From the NCBI RefSeq assembly GCF_000733775.1, contig NZ_JPOE01000005.1, positions 744,001 to 808,000 of the forward strand: DNA of 64,000 nt, given 5' to 3'. Below, one piece after another: positions 27,879 through 36,942 of this stretch (position 1 is its first letter; every line of letters begins with the position of its first letter). The notes under the pieces are model-generated. The model ran no database searches. It was not told where the DNA came from and saw only the letters and a list, made by a program, of their open reading frames with translations. Both the position numbers and the translations under genes were made by a program. This DNA is from Thiomonas sp. FB-Cd (GTDB lineage: Bacteria > Pseudomonadota > Gammaproteobacteria > Burkholderiales > Burkholderiaceae_C).

Positions 27879-28733
27879 TCACGCCTGCGTGCGCACAGCG
27901 ACCACGGCTGATCCCACAATGAGCAGCGCCGCGACGACGAGCGGCCAGGTGAACGTCCCGCCGGTCACCCAGACCAGCAGGGCTGTGGACGCCAATGGAG
28001 TGATGTAACTGAGCACCCCAATGATGCGTGCGTCGCCCAGTTTGAACGCCCGGTCCCACAGGTAGAACGCCGCCCCCAACGGCCCCAGACCGAGCATGCC
28101 GATGCGCAGCAACTGGGGCACGCTCAGACTCACATGCGGCTCCAGTAGCGCATGACAAACGAGTGCGAGCAGCCCGGACACCAGTCCAAACAGTCCGATG
28201 GCAGCCGTCGGGAAACCACGCCCCTGCAGCGCCAGGCGCCTCGTGCCGAGCGAGAAACATGCCCAGGCCAGCGCGGCGGCAAGCGCAGGGGCGTAACCCC
28301 AGGCCAGTCCGCCGTGCAACGTTCGCCCCCCCAGGATGGCAAGCGCCGCACCGGCGAACCCGATCAGGGCTGCGCCGATGTGCACGGCGCGCAAGCGCAT
28401 GCCGGGCAGCAACAACGGCGCCAGAACCACGATCAGCAGCGGCCACAGGTAATTGACCAGATTGGCCTGGACTGGCGGCGCATGGCGAAGTGCGATGAAC
28501 AGCAGGAAGTGGTATCCGAACAGACCGCCCACGCCGAGCGTGAGCGCCGCGGGCCCCACGCGCCAGTGCCGCATGTACGGCCAGGCAGGCACGCTGCCGA
28601 CGATGAGCGCCAGGCCCGTCAGCAGGAACGGCGGGACTTGCGCGAGTTGCACGGCAAGCGTTGCAAGGCTCGCCCACAGCGCAATAGCGCCGAGCGCGTA
28701 CAGATTGGCGGCGGTATGGCGCGACGTGATCAC
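27879..28733 (-). CDS. DMT-superfamily (EamA) exporter, YddG-like
   Basis: 284 residues, about ten transmembrane helices in two EamA halves. The HAPPVQANLVNYLWPLLIVVLAPLL and GDARIIGVLSYITPLASTALLVWV segments resemble YddG-type aromatic amino acid exporters, but substrate prediction is weak. The start overlaps the end of the amidase by 4 bp (ATGA), so the two are coupled; the exporter may move the amidase product or a related amide. Confidence 0.8.
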   Translation of the reverse strand: MITSRHTAANLYALGAIALWASLATLAVQLAQVPPFLLTGLALIVGSVPAWPYMRHWRVGPAALTLGVGGLFGYHFLLFIALRHAPPVQANLVNYLWPLLIVVLAPLLLPGMRLRAVHIGAALIGFAGAALAILGGRTLHGGLAWGYAPALAAALAWACFSLGTRRLALQGRGFPTAAIGLFGLVSGLLALVCHALLEPHVSLSVPQLLRIGMLGLGPLGAAFYLWDRAFKLGDARIIGVLSYITPLASTALLVWVTGGTFTWPLVVAALLIVGSAVVAVRTQA

Positions 28734-30205
28734 AGCGCGGCACGCCGCTGGACCCAGGGCTGGGCCGCTTCAAGCTGCGCCGCCAATCGCAAGAGCTGGT
28801 CTTCGCGGCCCCAGGCCGCAAGGAACTGCACGCCAAGCGGTAACCCACCGGAGTCCGTGTGCAACGGTACCGACATGGCCGGTGTTCCGGTGAGATTGGC
28901 CAGTTGCGTAAACGGGGTGCGCGCAAGGCTGATGCGCGCGAGATCATCCACCACGCCGGTACGGCGCAGCAGTCCGCCCAGACCCAGCGCGAGCACGGCA
29001 CGCAGAGCAGCTTTCTGCGAGACTGGCGTCTCAAGCTCGCCAATGCGCGCCGGAGGCTGCGCGGTGGTCGGCGTGAGCAGCAGATCGTACCTGGCATGAA
29101 AGGCCGCCAGCGCCCGCGCAAAGCCGTTCCATCGCTCGCGCAGGCTCACATACTCGGCCGCCGGCAGACTTTCGCCGATGGCGGCCAGCGCCCGGGTCTC
29201 GAGTTCGAAATCCGTGTGCTTGGCACCGAATTGGCGCACACACCGCCGCACTTCTGCGGCAACGTGCCCAAAATAGATGCCCAGATAACTTTGCGCCAGC
29301 TGCAACCCGTCAATGGATGGCGCGGCAGGCTCAACGTGGTGGCCCAGACCCTGCAGCAGGACACTGGTGCGCTCCACCGCCGCACGCATGTCGCGATGCA
29401 CGGGAGTGCCAAGCGGGGATTCAGTGCTGAACCCTATGCGCAGCCGTCCCGGCTCGGCACCCACTTCCTGTACCCAGGGGCGGGCGGGCGGAGCCACAGC
29501 AAAAGGATCGCCTGGCTCAGCCACGGCAATGAGGTCCAGCAACGCGGCGCTGTCACGCACGCTTCGGGACAGCACATGGGTGCTGCTTGCACCGTCCCAG
29601 AATTCGTCCGCCTCGGGCGCTTGGCTGACCCGGCCACGCGAAGGCTTGAGTCCGAACAACCCGCAGTACGCGGCCGGGATGCGTATCGAGCCGCCGCCGT
29701 CCGATGCTCCGGCAACTGGCACGATGCCGGCAGCCACGGCGGCCGCAGCTCCACCAGACGATCCACCGGGGGTGAACTCCGGATTCCAGGGATTGCGGCA
29801 AGGACCAAACAGCTCTGGCTCTGTCACGGCCTTGAGCGCCAACTCGGGCAGATTCGTCTTGCCTAATACCACGAGGCCCGCATTGATCCAGCGCTGCACC
29901 ACGCTGCTTGTGGCCTGCGCGCGCACGCCCCGCCGAGCGCGCGAACCCCAGGTCGCGGGCAGACCGCCAATGTCCTGCCCCAGGTCCTTGAGCAAAAAGG
30001 GCACACCGGCAAAGGGACCTTGCACGCCTGCGGCAACTTGGGCACGCGCGCGTTCGCGCCAGTCCATCACGACAGCCCCCAGACGGGGGTTCACCGTGTC
30101 CATGCGCGCCACTGCCGCATCGAGCACTTCGGCGGCACTCACCTCGCCGGATGCGACCAGTGCGGCCAAGGCTGTGGCGTCAAGGCTGGCGTATTCCGTG
30201 AACAC
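28730..30205 (-). CDS. Amidase-signature-family amidase
   Basis: 491 residues. The Ser-cisSer-Lys triad is readable: Lys in FLLKDLGQD, the cis-Ser in GGSSGGAAAA and the nucleophile in GASDGGGSIRIPA. Hydrolyses an unknown amide; the residues around the active site do not place it in GatA, which would sit with gatB and gatC. Upstream partner of the DMT exporter. Confidence 0.88.
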   Translation of the reverse strand: MFTEYASLDATALAALVASGEVSAAEVLDAAVARMDTVNPRLGAVVMDWRERARAQVAAGVQGPFAGVPFLLKDLGQDIGGLPATWGSRARRGVRAQATSSVVQRWINAGLVVLGKTNLPELALKAVTEPELFGPCRNPWNPEFTPGGSSGGAAAAVAAGIVPVAGASDGGGSIRIPAAYCGLFGLKPSRGRVSQAPEADEFWDGASSTHVLSRSVRDSAALLDLIAVAEPGDPFAVAPPARPWVQEVGAEPGRLRIGFSTESPLGTPVHRDMRAAVERTSVLLQGLGHHVEPAAPSIDGLQLAQSYLGIYFGHVAAEVRRCVRQFGAKHTDFELETRALAAIGESLPAAEYVSLRERWNGFARALAAFHARYDLLLTPTTAQPPARIGELETPVSQKAALRAVLALGLGGLLRRTGVVDDLARISLARTPFTQLANLTGTPAMSVPLHTDSGGLPLGVQFLAAWGREDQLLRLAAQLEAAQPWVQRRAAL

Positions 30206-30541
30206 ATTGAGTCTCCTGGCATCGTCGATGCATCGAGCCTACCAGCGAACGCGGCAGGTCCGTGCTCTGCGCAGCAGCTGCAACGGCGCCTTGACCTCCC
30301 GCCAGGGGCGTGAGTGCTGACTTGACGAACGGGGGCAGGCGCCGCTCACAGGCGCAAAGCAAAACGCGCGGGGCCGTCTGGCCCCACCATCACCGTGGAC
30401 GCGCAGTGCGCCAGGCACAAGGTCGAACGCCAGCAAGGCAGCGAGCGCTTGCCCCTAGGGTGATCCCCGGGACGCATGGGGCCATACGGACCAGCCTGGT
30501 TCCGCTTGGCGCCCGCCGATCGGCTGGACGGTCTCAACCAG
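30206..30541. other. Gene-free spacer upstream of the amidase
   Basis: A 336-bp stretch between the amidase start and the end of the HugZ-like gene. It should contain the amidase promoter. The only structure I see is the GGGGCC/GGCCCC hairpin at 30,370-30,385. Short reading frames here have no family resemblance. Confidence 0.5.
30370..30385 (-). terminator. Candidate intrinsic terminator after the HugZ-like gene
   Basis: On the minus strand, GGGGCC-AGAC-GGCCCC is followed within a few bases by GCGCGTTTTGCTTT, a partly T-rich tail. It lies about 160 bp after the HugZ-like stop and before the amidase, both read leftward. Confidence 0.4.
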
Positions 30542-31255
30542 CTAGGCGGATGCCCGACAATCCCGTGCCATCGCGACCAGGGCGTTGCGCACTGCACCGG
30601 GATCGCACACCGGCTGCGCGAAATCGAAGCGCAACACGCGGGCATCGGCGCGCACATCGAAGCCGTCGGTGTCGACGCCGATCATCGCGACCTCCTGGGC
30701 CTGCACACCGTGCACGTGCAGGCAATAGGCGCGAAGGTTATGCACATGATCCGCGTTCATGTGCGCGATGATGCCTTCCTCGGCTTCGGCCAGGCTGTTG
30801 CCTGGCGGCGCGAATGCCTCGGGATCCACCCAATGGATCTTGCCGAAACCGCCGATGTAGCGCACCGCCTGCACGGCGATCGCATAAAAATGGAAATCGT
30901 GCATGCCGAAATACTCCTCGGCTTCGGGAAGGTAACGCAGGTAGCGCGGCCCGAGGGCAGTTTTGTCGGGCAAGCGCTCGGCTGTGCCGCTGAGGGTCAC
31001 CCTTCCGGCAGCTTGTGCATCCTGCGCACAGGGATGCGCAATGATGCTGCAGCGAGCGTCGGCAGCGAGGTTTTTCGTGTGTTCGGCCAGCGTCGAGATG
31101 AGAATGACGGGGCGTCCGGCATGGTCGAGCATGAAGGGCGCAATGGACCCGAACGGCGCTCCGCCCAGACGCTTGGACAGCGTGGACAGCACACCATTGG
31201 GGTGGGCGCGCATGAAGCGGCGCGCTTCGAGGCCGAGGTCGGGTTTTGCGGACAT
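30542..31255 (-). CDS. HugZ-like FMN-fold haem-utilisation protein with DUF2470 domain
   Basis: 237 residues from ATG 31,255. N-terminal split-barrel flavin-binding-type domain of the pyridoxamine 5'-phosphate oxidase superfamily (APFMLDHAGRPVILISTLAEHTKNLAADARCSI) and a C-terminal DUF2470 domain with EEGIIAHMNADHVHNLRAYC. This arrangement matches HugZ/HutZ proteins, which bind or degrade haem. No haem-uptake genes are adjacent, so it may serve general haem turnover. Confidence 0.82.
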   Translation of the reverse strand: MSAKPDLGLEARRFMRAHPNGVLSTLSKRLGGAPFGSIAPFMLDHAGRPVILISTLAEHTKNLAADARCSIIAHPCAQDAQAAGRVTLSGTAERLPDKTALGPRYLRYLPEAEEYFGMHDFHFYAIAVQAVRYIGGFGKIHWVDPEAFAPPGNSLAEAEEGIIAHMNADHVHNLRAYCLHVHGVQAQEVAMIGVDTDGFDVRADARVLRFDFAQPVCDPGAVRNALVAMARDCRASA

Positions 31256-31352
31256 GGGTAAAGCCTCACGGAGTTTGGAGCATGCACCAGACGCGGCCGC
31301 GTGCGCCGCGCAGACTGGATTGTGCCCCGTTCCCGGAGGCGCGTGGCACCGC

Positions 31353-31940
31353 CTACGTCGTCGCCAGCAGATGCTCGACTTCGGCGAAGCTTTGTGGCCG
31401 CTCGGAGGCCTCGATTGGGGCGCCCAACTGGCGACCGATCTGTGTTGTCGAGAAAATCCCTCGAATGATCGGAACATGGCCGCGCTCGAGTACGAGCGCA
31501 TGCTGTCTTCCACTGTCATGCAACGTTTTCACCACATCGCCGACGCTTGAATGCTGCACTTCCTCAAAGTCCAGAACCTGGATGTGCTCGCGCCGCACCA
31601 TCACACGCTGCACCGCCACTGCGTTGCGGGCTGTGCCCTCGTCCACTGCAATGCGGATCGGCTTCTCACCAAGAAGGTCGCGGGCCGTCACCAATCCCAC
31701 CACGTTACCGGCCGCATCCATGACCAGGAGCAGACGCACTCGGGCATGGATCATGCGCTGGTTCGCCACCTCAACCGTCGCATCGGGGCCGATGGTCACG
31801 GCCCTGGTCTGGCGCAGATCGGTCATCACCGTGATGGCCGAATGGTCCATGTCCACATGCGCGGGACGGTCCATGTCAACTTCGCACAAGCGGGTCTGCG
31901 CCGGTAACAAGCTGGGGTGCAGGCTGCGGTACATCGTCAT
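31353..31940 (-). CDS. CBS-domain pair protein
   Basis: 195 residues holding two CBS motifs: TDLRQTRAVTIGPDATVEVANQRMI with LLLVMDAAGNVVGLVTARDLL, and HSSVGDVVKTLHDSGRQHALVLERG with IIRGIFSTTQI. The first 35 residues are an unusual His/Asp-containing leader. CBS pairs bind adenosine nucleotides and sense energy state. No enzymatic domain is attached. A 15-bp palindrome about 100 bp upstream may control it. Confidence 0.85.
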   Translation of the reverse strand: MTMYRSLHPSLLPAQTRLCEVDMDRPAHVDMDHSAITVMTDLRQTRAVTIGPDATVEVANQRMIHARVRLLLVMDAAGNVVGLVTARDLLGEKPIRIAVDEGTARNAVAVQRVMVRREHIQVLDFEEVQHSSVGDVVKTLHDSGRQHALVLERGHVPIIRGIFSTTQIGRQLGAPIEASERPQSFAEVEHLLATT

Positions 31941-32041
31941 GGCGTTCTCCTTGGATGCCGGCCCGGGTGGGCCTCATGCTTCCTAATCTAGGACGATCAA
32001 GAAATCCACGTTGTGTCGACCTGTCCCCATTCGCAAAAATT

Positions 32042-32056
32042 TGTTGCATTGCAACA
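32042..32056 (-). promoter_or_regulatory. 15-bp palindrome upstream of the CBS gene
   Basis: TGTTGCA-T-TGCAACA is a perfect inverted repeat with a one-base centre, about 100 bp before the CBS gene start and inside an AT-richer patch (CAAAAATTTGT). Likely a dimeric regulator site; the regulator is not identified. Confidence 0.45.
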
Positions 32057-32159
32057 TCACCGCAACCTTACGCTCTCACGGGACCGAGCCGGCGCAGCGC
32101 ACGCCCGCCTCCCCTGCTGGCTTCGCGCCATCGAACAATACGCGCCGGCACCCTAGCGG

Positions 32160-32525
32160 TCAACGCACGTGAAGATCGCAGCGATCGCCAATTCCGTCTC
32201 GCCATACGGAAATGCGACTGGGCAGCAAGCCCGAGCCCTGGAGGGCACCATGGATGAACATGCACAAATTCTCCAGGGTCGGGGCCTTGAGCCCCGGCAC
32301 GGTGTCGAGGAACTGGTGATCAAGACGCTCCCGCACAAGCGCCAACTCCCGTCGGAGCACCCCGAGATCGATGACCATCCCGGTTTGCGGATCTGGCTGC
32401 CCTTGCACCGCCACCTCGGCGTTGTAGGTATGCCCATGGATACGGGCGCTTTGTTCGGTTTCCAGCTCGCGTCGAAGGGTGTGAGCTGCATCGAAGAAGA
32501 AACGCTGAGAAATTTCAAATCTCAT
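32160..32525 (-). CDS. queD: 6-carboxy-tetrahydropterin synthase (QueD family)
   Basis: 121 residues starting MRFEISQRFFFD. Second step of 7-deazaguanine (queuosine) synthesis. The zinc-binding histidines are in FDAAHTL (H15) and IHGHTY (H30, H32), and the LDHQFLD and APTLENL motifs follow. The usual catalytic cysteine four residues before the HGH motif is replaced: the sequence reads S26-A-R-I-H30. The start overlaps the queE stop by 4 bp. No queC lies nearby. Confidence 0.85.
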   Translation of the reverse strand: MRFEISQRFFFDAAHTLRRELETEQSARIHGHTYNAEVAVQGQPDPQTGMVIDLGVLRRELALVRERLDHQFLDTVPGLKAPTLENLCMFIHGALQGSGLLPSRISVWRDGIGDRCDLHVR

Positions 32526-33154
32526 CGAATATCCAGGAATTTGTGAGTCTGTGTGCTGAGGCGCCAACGAGGGTCGGCGAGGCACTGCGCGATGGCCCAA
32601 TCCGTGTTCGCCCGCTTCAATGGTCCGTCCATCGGCTGCAGCAACCGATGCTTGAACGCAAGCTGCACGAGGGCCGCGAGGTCGAGGCCCTCCTGTGGCA
32701 CGACGACCTTCAATTCATCCCCGCGCATCTGGCGCAAAGGTGCGCCGGCCTTCGGGCTTACGCAGACCCAGTCGATGCCCTCGGGCACCGCGACGGTGCC
32801 ATTGGTTTCGACGGCGATCTCGAAGCCCTGGTCATGCAGGGCTTCGATCAGCCCGGAATCGACCTGCAGAAGCGGTTCGCCACCGGTCAATACGCAAAAA
32901 GGCTGAACCTCGCGCACTGGCCACAGTGCTGCAAGCTGTGCAGCCAACGCATGTGCATCGGAGAATTTGCCCCCCAAGCTGCCGTCGGTGCCCACGAATT
33001 GCGTATCGCAGAAGGTGCACACAGCGCTGGCACGGTCCTTTTCGCGTCCGGACCAGAGGTTGCAGCCGGCAAAGCGACAGAATACGGCCGGCCTACCCGC
33101 ATGCGTCCCCTCGCCCTGCAGCGTGTAAAAGATCTCTTTGACCGAATAGGTCAT
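32522..33154 (-). CDS. queE: 7-carboxy-7-deazaguanine synthase QueE
   Basis: 210 residues from ATG 33,154 (MTYSVKEIF); a start 30 bp earlier is possible. Radical-SAM enzyme. The cluster-binding cysteines follow the C-x14-C-x2-C spacing (GCNLW...AVCTFCDTQ), the variant described for the Burkholderia multivorans enzyme, instead of C-x3-C-x2-C. The GGEPLLQ motif and LQGEGTHAGRPAVF substrate segment are present. Coupled to queD downstream. Confidence 0.93.
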   Translation of the reverse strand: MTYSVKEIFYTLQGEGTHAGRPAVFCRFAGCNLWSGREKDRASAVCTFCDTQFVGTDGSLGGKFSDAHALAAQLAALWPVREVQPFCVLTGGEPLLQVDSGLIEALHDQGFEIAVETNGTVAVPEGIDWVCVSPKAGAPLRQMRGDELKVVVPQEGLDLAALVQLAFKHRLLQPMDGPLKRANTDWAIAQCLADPRWRLSTQTHKFLDIR

Positions 33155-33460
33155 GGTCGATGCCAGCTTTGTGAAACCCGCCATTATCCCGGATCCTGCA
33201 TGCGCCTTGCCCCAAACGGGTATCGCGCCGACAACCTTGCAACAAGGCAAGGCCGATCCCCCCGGCTGGCCCCGAACGCTGGGCGGCGGGCGAACGGGCC
33301 ACGAAAGCGAACGCAGGCGCACATCTGCAGGGCGCAAGCAGCTGCTGCGAGTCCCTGTTGGCCGCTGCCGACTTTGATGCGCCCCCCCTGCGCCCATTCA
33401 GGTGGGGACTCAACCCAATCGTGCGACCTCGCGCACGGCGCGCTCAAAATGCCCTGGCGG

Positions 33461-33517
33461 CGTCCCAAGCGGGGTCAAACGGCGGTCATGCGTTGATGGT
33501 GCCCGCCGCTTGGGACG
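33461..33517. repeat. 12-bp inverted repeat with 33-nt loop
   Basis: CGTCCCAAGCGG (33,461-33,472) and CCGCTTGGGACG (33,506-33,517) are perfect complements. They lie in the 399-bp spacer (33,155-33,553) between queE and the MFS gene, 37 bp beyond the MFS stop on the minus strand. It may form an RNA stem at the MFS message end. No gene is visible in the spacer. Confidence 0.45.
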
Positions 33518-33553
33518 TTGCATTCGTTGCCACGCGCTGCCCCTGCGTGACCA

Positions 33554-34909
33554 TCAGTCCGGCAGGCCTTTGTTGGCGGTTTCGGGCAACAGCCACGGAA
33601 TGACAAGCCCGAGAAGGTACACCGAACCCAGGATCAACGCGGCATGACTAATGCCCCCGAACGTCTTGATCATGGATCCCGCGATGATGGGGAAAACCCA
33701 CGCGATGAGGCGCGCCGCATTGAAGATAAAGCTGACTGCCGTGGACCGAACGGTTGATGTAAAAAGCTCGGTGGGGTAGATCGCCATCCAGACATAGGCA
33801 CACCCAAGCGTGAAGAAGCCGTTGATCGGCGCGACCATCATCATGCCTTGAACGGAATGGGTCAGCGCGTAGGTCATGACGGTGGTGACCAGCGCGCCGA
33901 GGAAGGTCAGAAAAATAAACACGCGTCTGCCGACGGCGTCCACGATGAAGCCTGCAATCATGTAGGCAATGATGGCGCCGACGGTATAGGCAATCGACAC
34001 CCTGGACGCCCAGGCAGCCGGATTGCCCAAGCCCTGCGCCTTGCCAATGGCAATCGTGTAGATGGGCAGCCAGCTCGAAATCGCCCACCAGCCCGTGGTC
34101 GTCACGATCGAGAGGATTGTCGCCAACACCGTGCGGCGCCGTGCCTCGGGCTCACGAAACAGCTGCGTCAGCGTGAAAGGACGCGCATCCGATGAAGATG
34201 CTCCTGCGGATGCCATCGCGCCTGCCTCGGTGGCCGCCCACCGCCTGGAGCGCACGGCATTGACCCACTTTTCGGATTCCTGGATGCCTCGACGGATGTA
34301 GAGCACAAACAGAGCTGGAACCGCGCCGATCGCAAACATCAGCCGCCAGGTTTCGGCACCCAGCGGGTGTGCAGTGGAAAGCACGTACCAGATCACTGCG
34401 GCCAGTAGCGTGCCCCACCCAAAGCCCGACTGCAGAAAGCCCGCGCCTTTGGCGCGCGCGCGTTCGGGCCACGTCTCGGCAAGCAGGGCAATGCCCGTGC
34501 TCCACTCGCTGCCCATGGCAAGGCCCGTGAGAAACCGCAGGGCACACAGTTGCACGAATGTCTGGGAAAACGCTGTCAGCCCAGAGAAGACTGCGTACAG
34601 GAAAACCGACCAAAGCATCATCCGCTTGCGGCCGACGTAATCGGCCATGATGCCGCCGACCATGCCTCCGAACCCCCAGCCAAGCAAAGTAATGCCAATG
34701 GCTGTTCCGGCATAGATGGGAGCCGAGGCAAGCTGAGCGGGAGTCAGCAGCGAATGCAGCATGGGCAGCAGAACCATGATCAGTGCGAGGGCCTCGTAGC
34801 CATCGAAGACCCACCCAAGAAATCCGCCGGTCAGCACGCGCCAATGCATCGACGTGAGACCGCTGCGCCATGACTCGGCGCGGCCGGAATCGATAGCCAA
34901 CTCCTTCAT
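33554..34909 (-). CDS. MFS transporter of the sugar-porter/aromatic-acid type
   Basis: 451 residues from ATG 34,909, with about 12 hydrophobic helices. MFS motif A appears as GIMADYVGRKRMM in the TM2-3 loop and again as GFIVDAVGRRVFI in the second half; FLTGLAMGSEWSTG in TM4 is typical of the acid:proton symporter branch. The substrate is probably an organic acid. It is divergent from a LysR regulator that likely controls it. Confidence 0.85.
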   Translation of the reverse strand: MKELAIDSGRAESWRSGLTSMHWRVLTGGFLGWVFDGYEALALIMVLLPMLHSLLTPAQLASAPIYAGTAIGITLLGWGFGGMVGGIMADYVGRKRMMLWSVFLYAVFSGLTAFSQTFVQLCALRFLTGLAMGSEWSTGIALLAETWPERARAKGAGFLQSGFGWGTLLAAVIWYVLSTAHPLGAETWRLMFAIGAVPALFVLYIRRGIQESEKWVNAVRSRRWAATEAGAMASAGASSSDARPFTLTQLFREPEARRRTVLATILSIVTTTGWWAISSWLPIYTIAIGKAQGLGNPAAWASRVSIAYTVGAIIAYMIAGFIVDAVGRRVFIFLTFLGALVTTVMTYALTHSVQGMMMVAPINGFFTLGCAYVWMAIYPTELFTSTVRSTAVSFIFNAARLIAWVFPIIAGSMIKTFGGISHAALILGSVYLLGLVIPWLLPETANKGLPD

Positions 34910-35252
34910 GCCTTTCCCCTCATAAATATCGTTGTTGTCCACAAACGGTGCCGCCTTGCTGCAAACCGATGATGATCCCAAGCCAACGGATCGTCGCCCA
35001 CATGCGCGCGCCATCAACGCCACCCCGACGACTGCGACTTCGCACTCAAGCCAGCGCCCTGCCTGCCACACGCGCAAACATTCGCTTCCGACGTCGGCCT
35101 CACCCGTGGCGGCAGGAGTCAATCCCAGACGAGCACCGGAACCGTGCTCCATGCTGGCCCTGCGCCCGCCTCTGCCCAGTTCTTGTTCTGGATCCGTGCA
35201 CTCGCATTATGTTGACGCGTGCAGTCCTTCGGTTCGTTTCTTGTTGACGTAT

Positions 35253-35271
35253 CCTTAACCAATGATTAAGG
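35253..35271. promoter_or_regulatory. LysR-type operator candidate
   Basis: CCTTAA-N7-TTAAGG is a perfect inverted repeat (arms 35,253-35,258 and 35,266-35,271) just before the LysR-family start and inside the 373-bp divergent spacer shared with the MFS gene. Spacing fits the T-N11-A pattern of LysR boxes, and it overlaps the regulator's own start region, suggesting autorepression. Confidence 0.6.
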
Positions 35272-35282
35272 AAAGGGCAGCC

Positions 35283-36203
35283 ATGGCCATGAACCCGAGC
35301 CGTTTCGATCTGGCGTCCTTGCGCCTGTTCGTGTTCGCGGCCGATGCGGGAAGCCTGACAGCAGGCGCCGAGCGCTATGGGATCTCGCTGGCCGCAGCCA
35401 GCAAGCGCATTGCAGAGCTCGAAGCACGCGTTGGCAGTGCGCTCCTGCTGCGAAGCAAGCAAGGCGTGACACCCACCCCTGCGGGGCATACGCTAAAAAG
35501 GCACGCGATTGAACTCGTGGCCCGGCTCGAGCAAATGGCCGTGGCGATGGCCGATTTCCAGCGTGGAGCCCATGGACACCTGCGTCTGTGGGCCAACACC
35601 TCGGCATTTGCGGGATTCCTTCCGGAGGTGCTTGCGGCCTACTCAACCGCTTATCCCCACATCAAACTCGACCTGGAAGACATGTTGAGCGACGTCACGG
35701 CGCGAGCCGTCGCAACCGGAGTCGTTGAGCTTGGAATCATGGGGGAAAACACGCCTGCCGAAGATTTGGAAACGCTGGTGTGCGACGTTGATGATCTCGT
35801 GCTGTTGATCCATCCCGGCCATACGCTGGCGGGCAAAGGAACAGTGTCGTTTGCGCATGCAATCGAGTATGACTTTGTGGCGCTCGGCAGAACGACGTCC
35901 CTGACACGACAGATCCATGCCGCCGCAGAGGCCGCCGGCCGTAGCCTGAAGGTGCGCGTGCAGGTGCGCAGCTTCGATGCCATGTCGCGCATGGTGGCCA
36001 CGGGACTTGGGATTGCCATTCTTCCAAGCGCAGGTGCGCTACCGCATGCCTCAGCACTTGGCCTCGAGATCCTTCATCTGGAAGGTCCATGGACCAAGCG
36101 TCGCCTCCTGCTTGCCATGCGCGACCGCCAGTCGCTTTCCGGGCCGGCCAGAGCGTTCGTCACTCTTGTTGAGAATCGCATGGCGGCGCATGCCGCAAAC
36201 TGA
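35283..36203 (+). CDS. LysR-family transcriptional regulator
   Basis: 306 residues from ATG 35,283, chosen because GGAAAGGG lies just upstream; an in-frame ATG at 35,262 falls in the palindrome. The N-terminal wHTH (DLASLRLFVFAADAGSLTAGAERYGISLAAASKRIAELE) is standard, and the effector domain includes RLWANTSAFAGFLPEVLAAY. Divergent from the MFS gene; the effector is probably that transporter's substrate. Confidence 0.92.
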   Translation: MAMNPSRFDLASLRLFVFAADAGSLTAGAERYGISLAAASKRIAELEARVGSALLLRSKQGVTPTPAGHTLKRHAIELVARLEQMAVAMADFQRGAHGHLRLWANTSAFAGFLPEVLAAYSTAYPHIKLDLEDMLSDVTARAVATGVVELGIMGENTPAEDLETLVCDVDDLVLLIHPGHTLAGKGTVSFAHAIEYDFVALGRTTSLTRQIHAAAEAAGRSLKVRVQVRSFDAMSRMVATGLGIAILPSAGALPHASALGLEILHLEGPWTKRRLLLAMRDRQSLSGPARAFVTLVENRMAAHAAN

Positions 36204-36591
36204 GCAGCCCCACGACGGGGTTCGACGCAGACGCGGTTGTTCGCGCTTTGCTTTGTCATCGCCCAAACCCACCTCCCGAGCCAGAGGATGACCCGCGTTT
36301 GCCGCAGATCAAGGAAACGTCGTCCCTGGGTTGCAAAGGGATACAGTCGGTCATAGATTGGAAATGTGCGGCAGACCGATTCGATTGCCTGGCGTTCCCA
36401 GTTTGGTCGGGGATGGAGTGCAGCAAAGCGCACATGGGCTTGCCCGTGAGTGTCATCGGCTCTGCCGCACCTCGTTATTCAGATCCGATCGGCAAGGCTT
36501 GCGAAGGCGTAAGCTCATACGCGACAGTCATGCTGCGATGCAGCGTTTGGTTGCATTGAGCCCTGCGGAGGGCTTTCAAGGAACATCTGTG
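36204..36591. other. Gene-free spacer before the YXWGQ lipoprotein
   Basis: A 388-bp stretch between the LysR gene and the small lipoprotein. Short overlapping frames occur but none has a good ribosome site or family resemblance. The lipoprotein's ribosome site (AAGGA, 36,578-36,582) is at its end. Confidence 0.4.
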
Positions 36592-36942
36592 ATGAACAAA
36601 ACGCGCATCAGCTCGCTGATTGCCACTGCTGCGTTGGCAATCAACCTGACCGGCTGTGTCGTTGCCCCGGGGCCACCGTACGTGGCAGCTCCGGCCCCCT
36701 ACCCCTACTACGCGGAAAGCACCTTGCCGCCTCCGGCACCACGGGCAGAAATCGTGGGTGTGGCACCTTATCCCGGCTATTTTTGGATTGCCGGCTATTG
36801 GGGCTGGGCCAGCGGTCGATACCTCTGGCATCCCGGCTATTGGGAAGCGCCACGTCAAGGGTACCGTTGGGTGCCGCATCAATGGGCGCAGCACGGCGGA
36901 GCCTGGCGGGCCCAACCGGGTCACTGGGAACGCCGCCATTAG
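36592..36942 (+). CDS. YXWGQ-repeat lipoprotein
   Basis: 116 residues. The signal ends in the lipobox LTGC (Cys at about residue 20), so it is a predicted lipoprotein. The body is rich in Y/W/P/G with spaced units such as GYFWIAGYWGWASGRYLWHPGYWE and YRWVPHQW, matching the short YXWGQ-type repeat proteins; the units resemble the Trp-rich repeats in the DUF6600 protein at 2,937. Probably on the outer membrane; function unknown. Confidence 0.75.
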   Translation: MNKTRISSLIATAALAINLTGCVVAPGPPYVAAPAPYPYYAESTLPPPAPRAEIVGVAPYPGYFWIAGYWGWASGRYLWHPGYWEAPRQGYRWVPHQWAQHGGAWRAQPGHWERRH

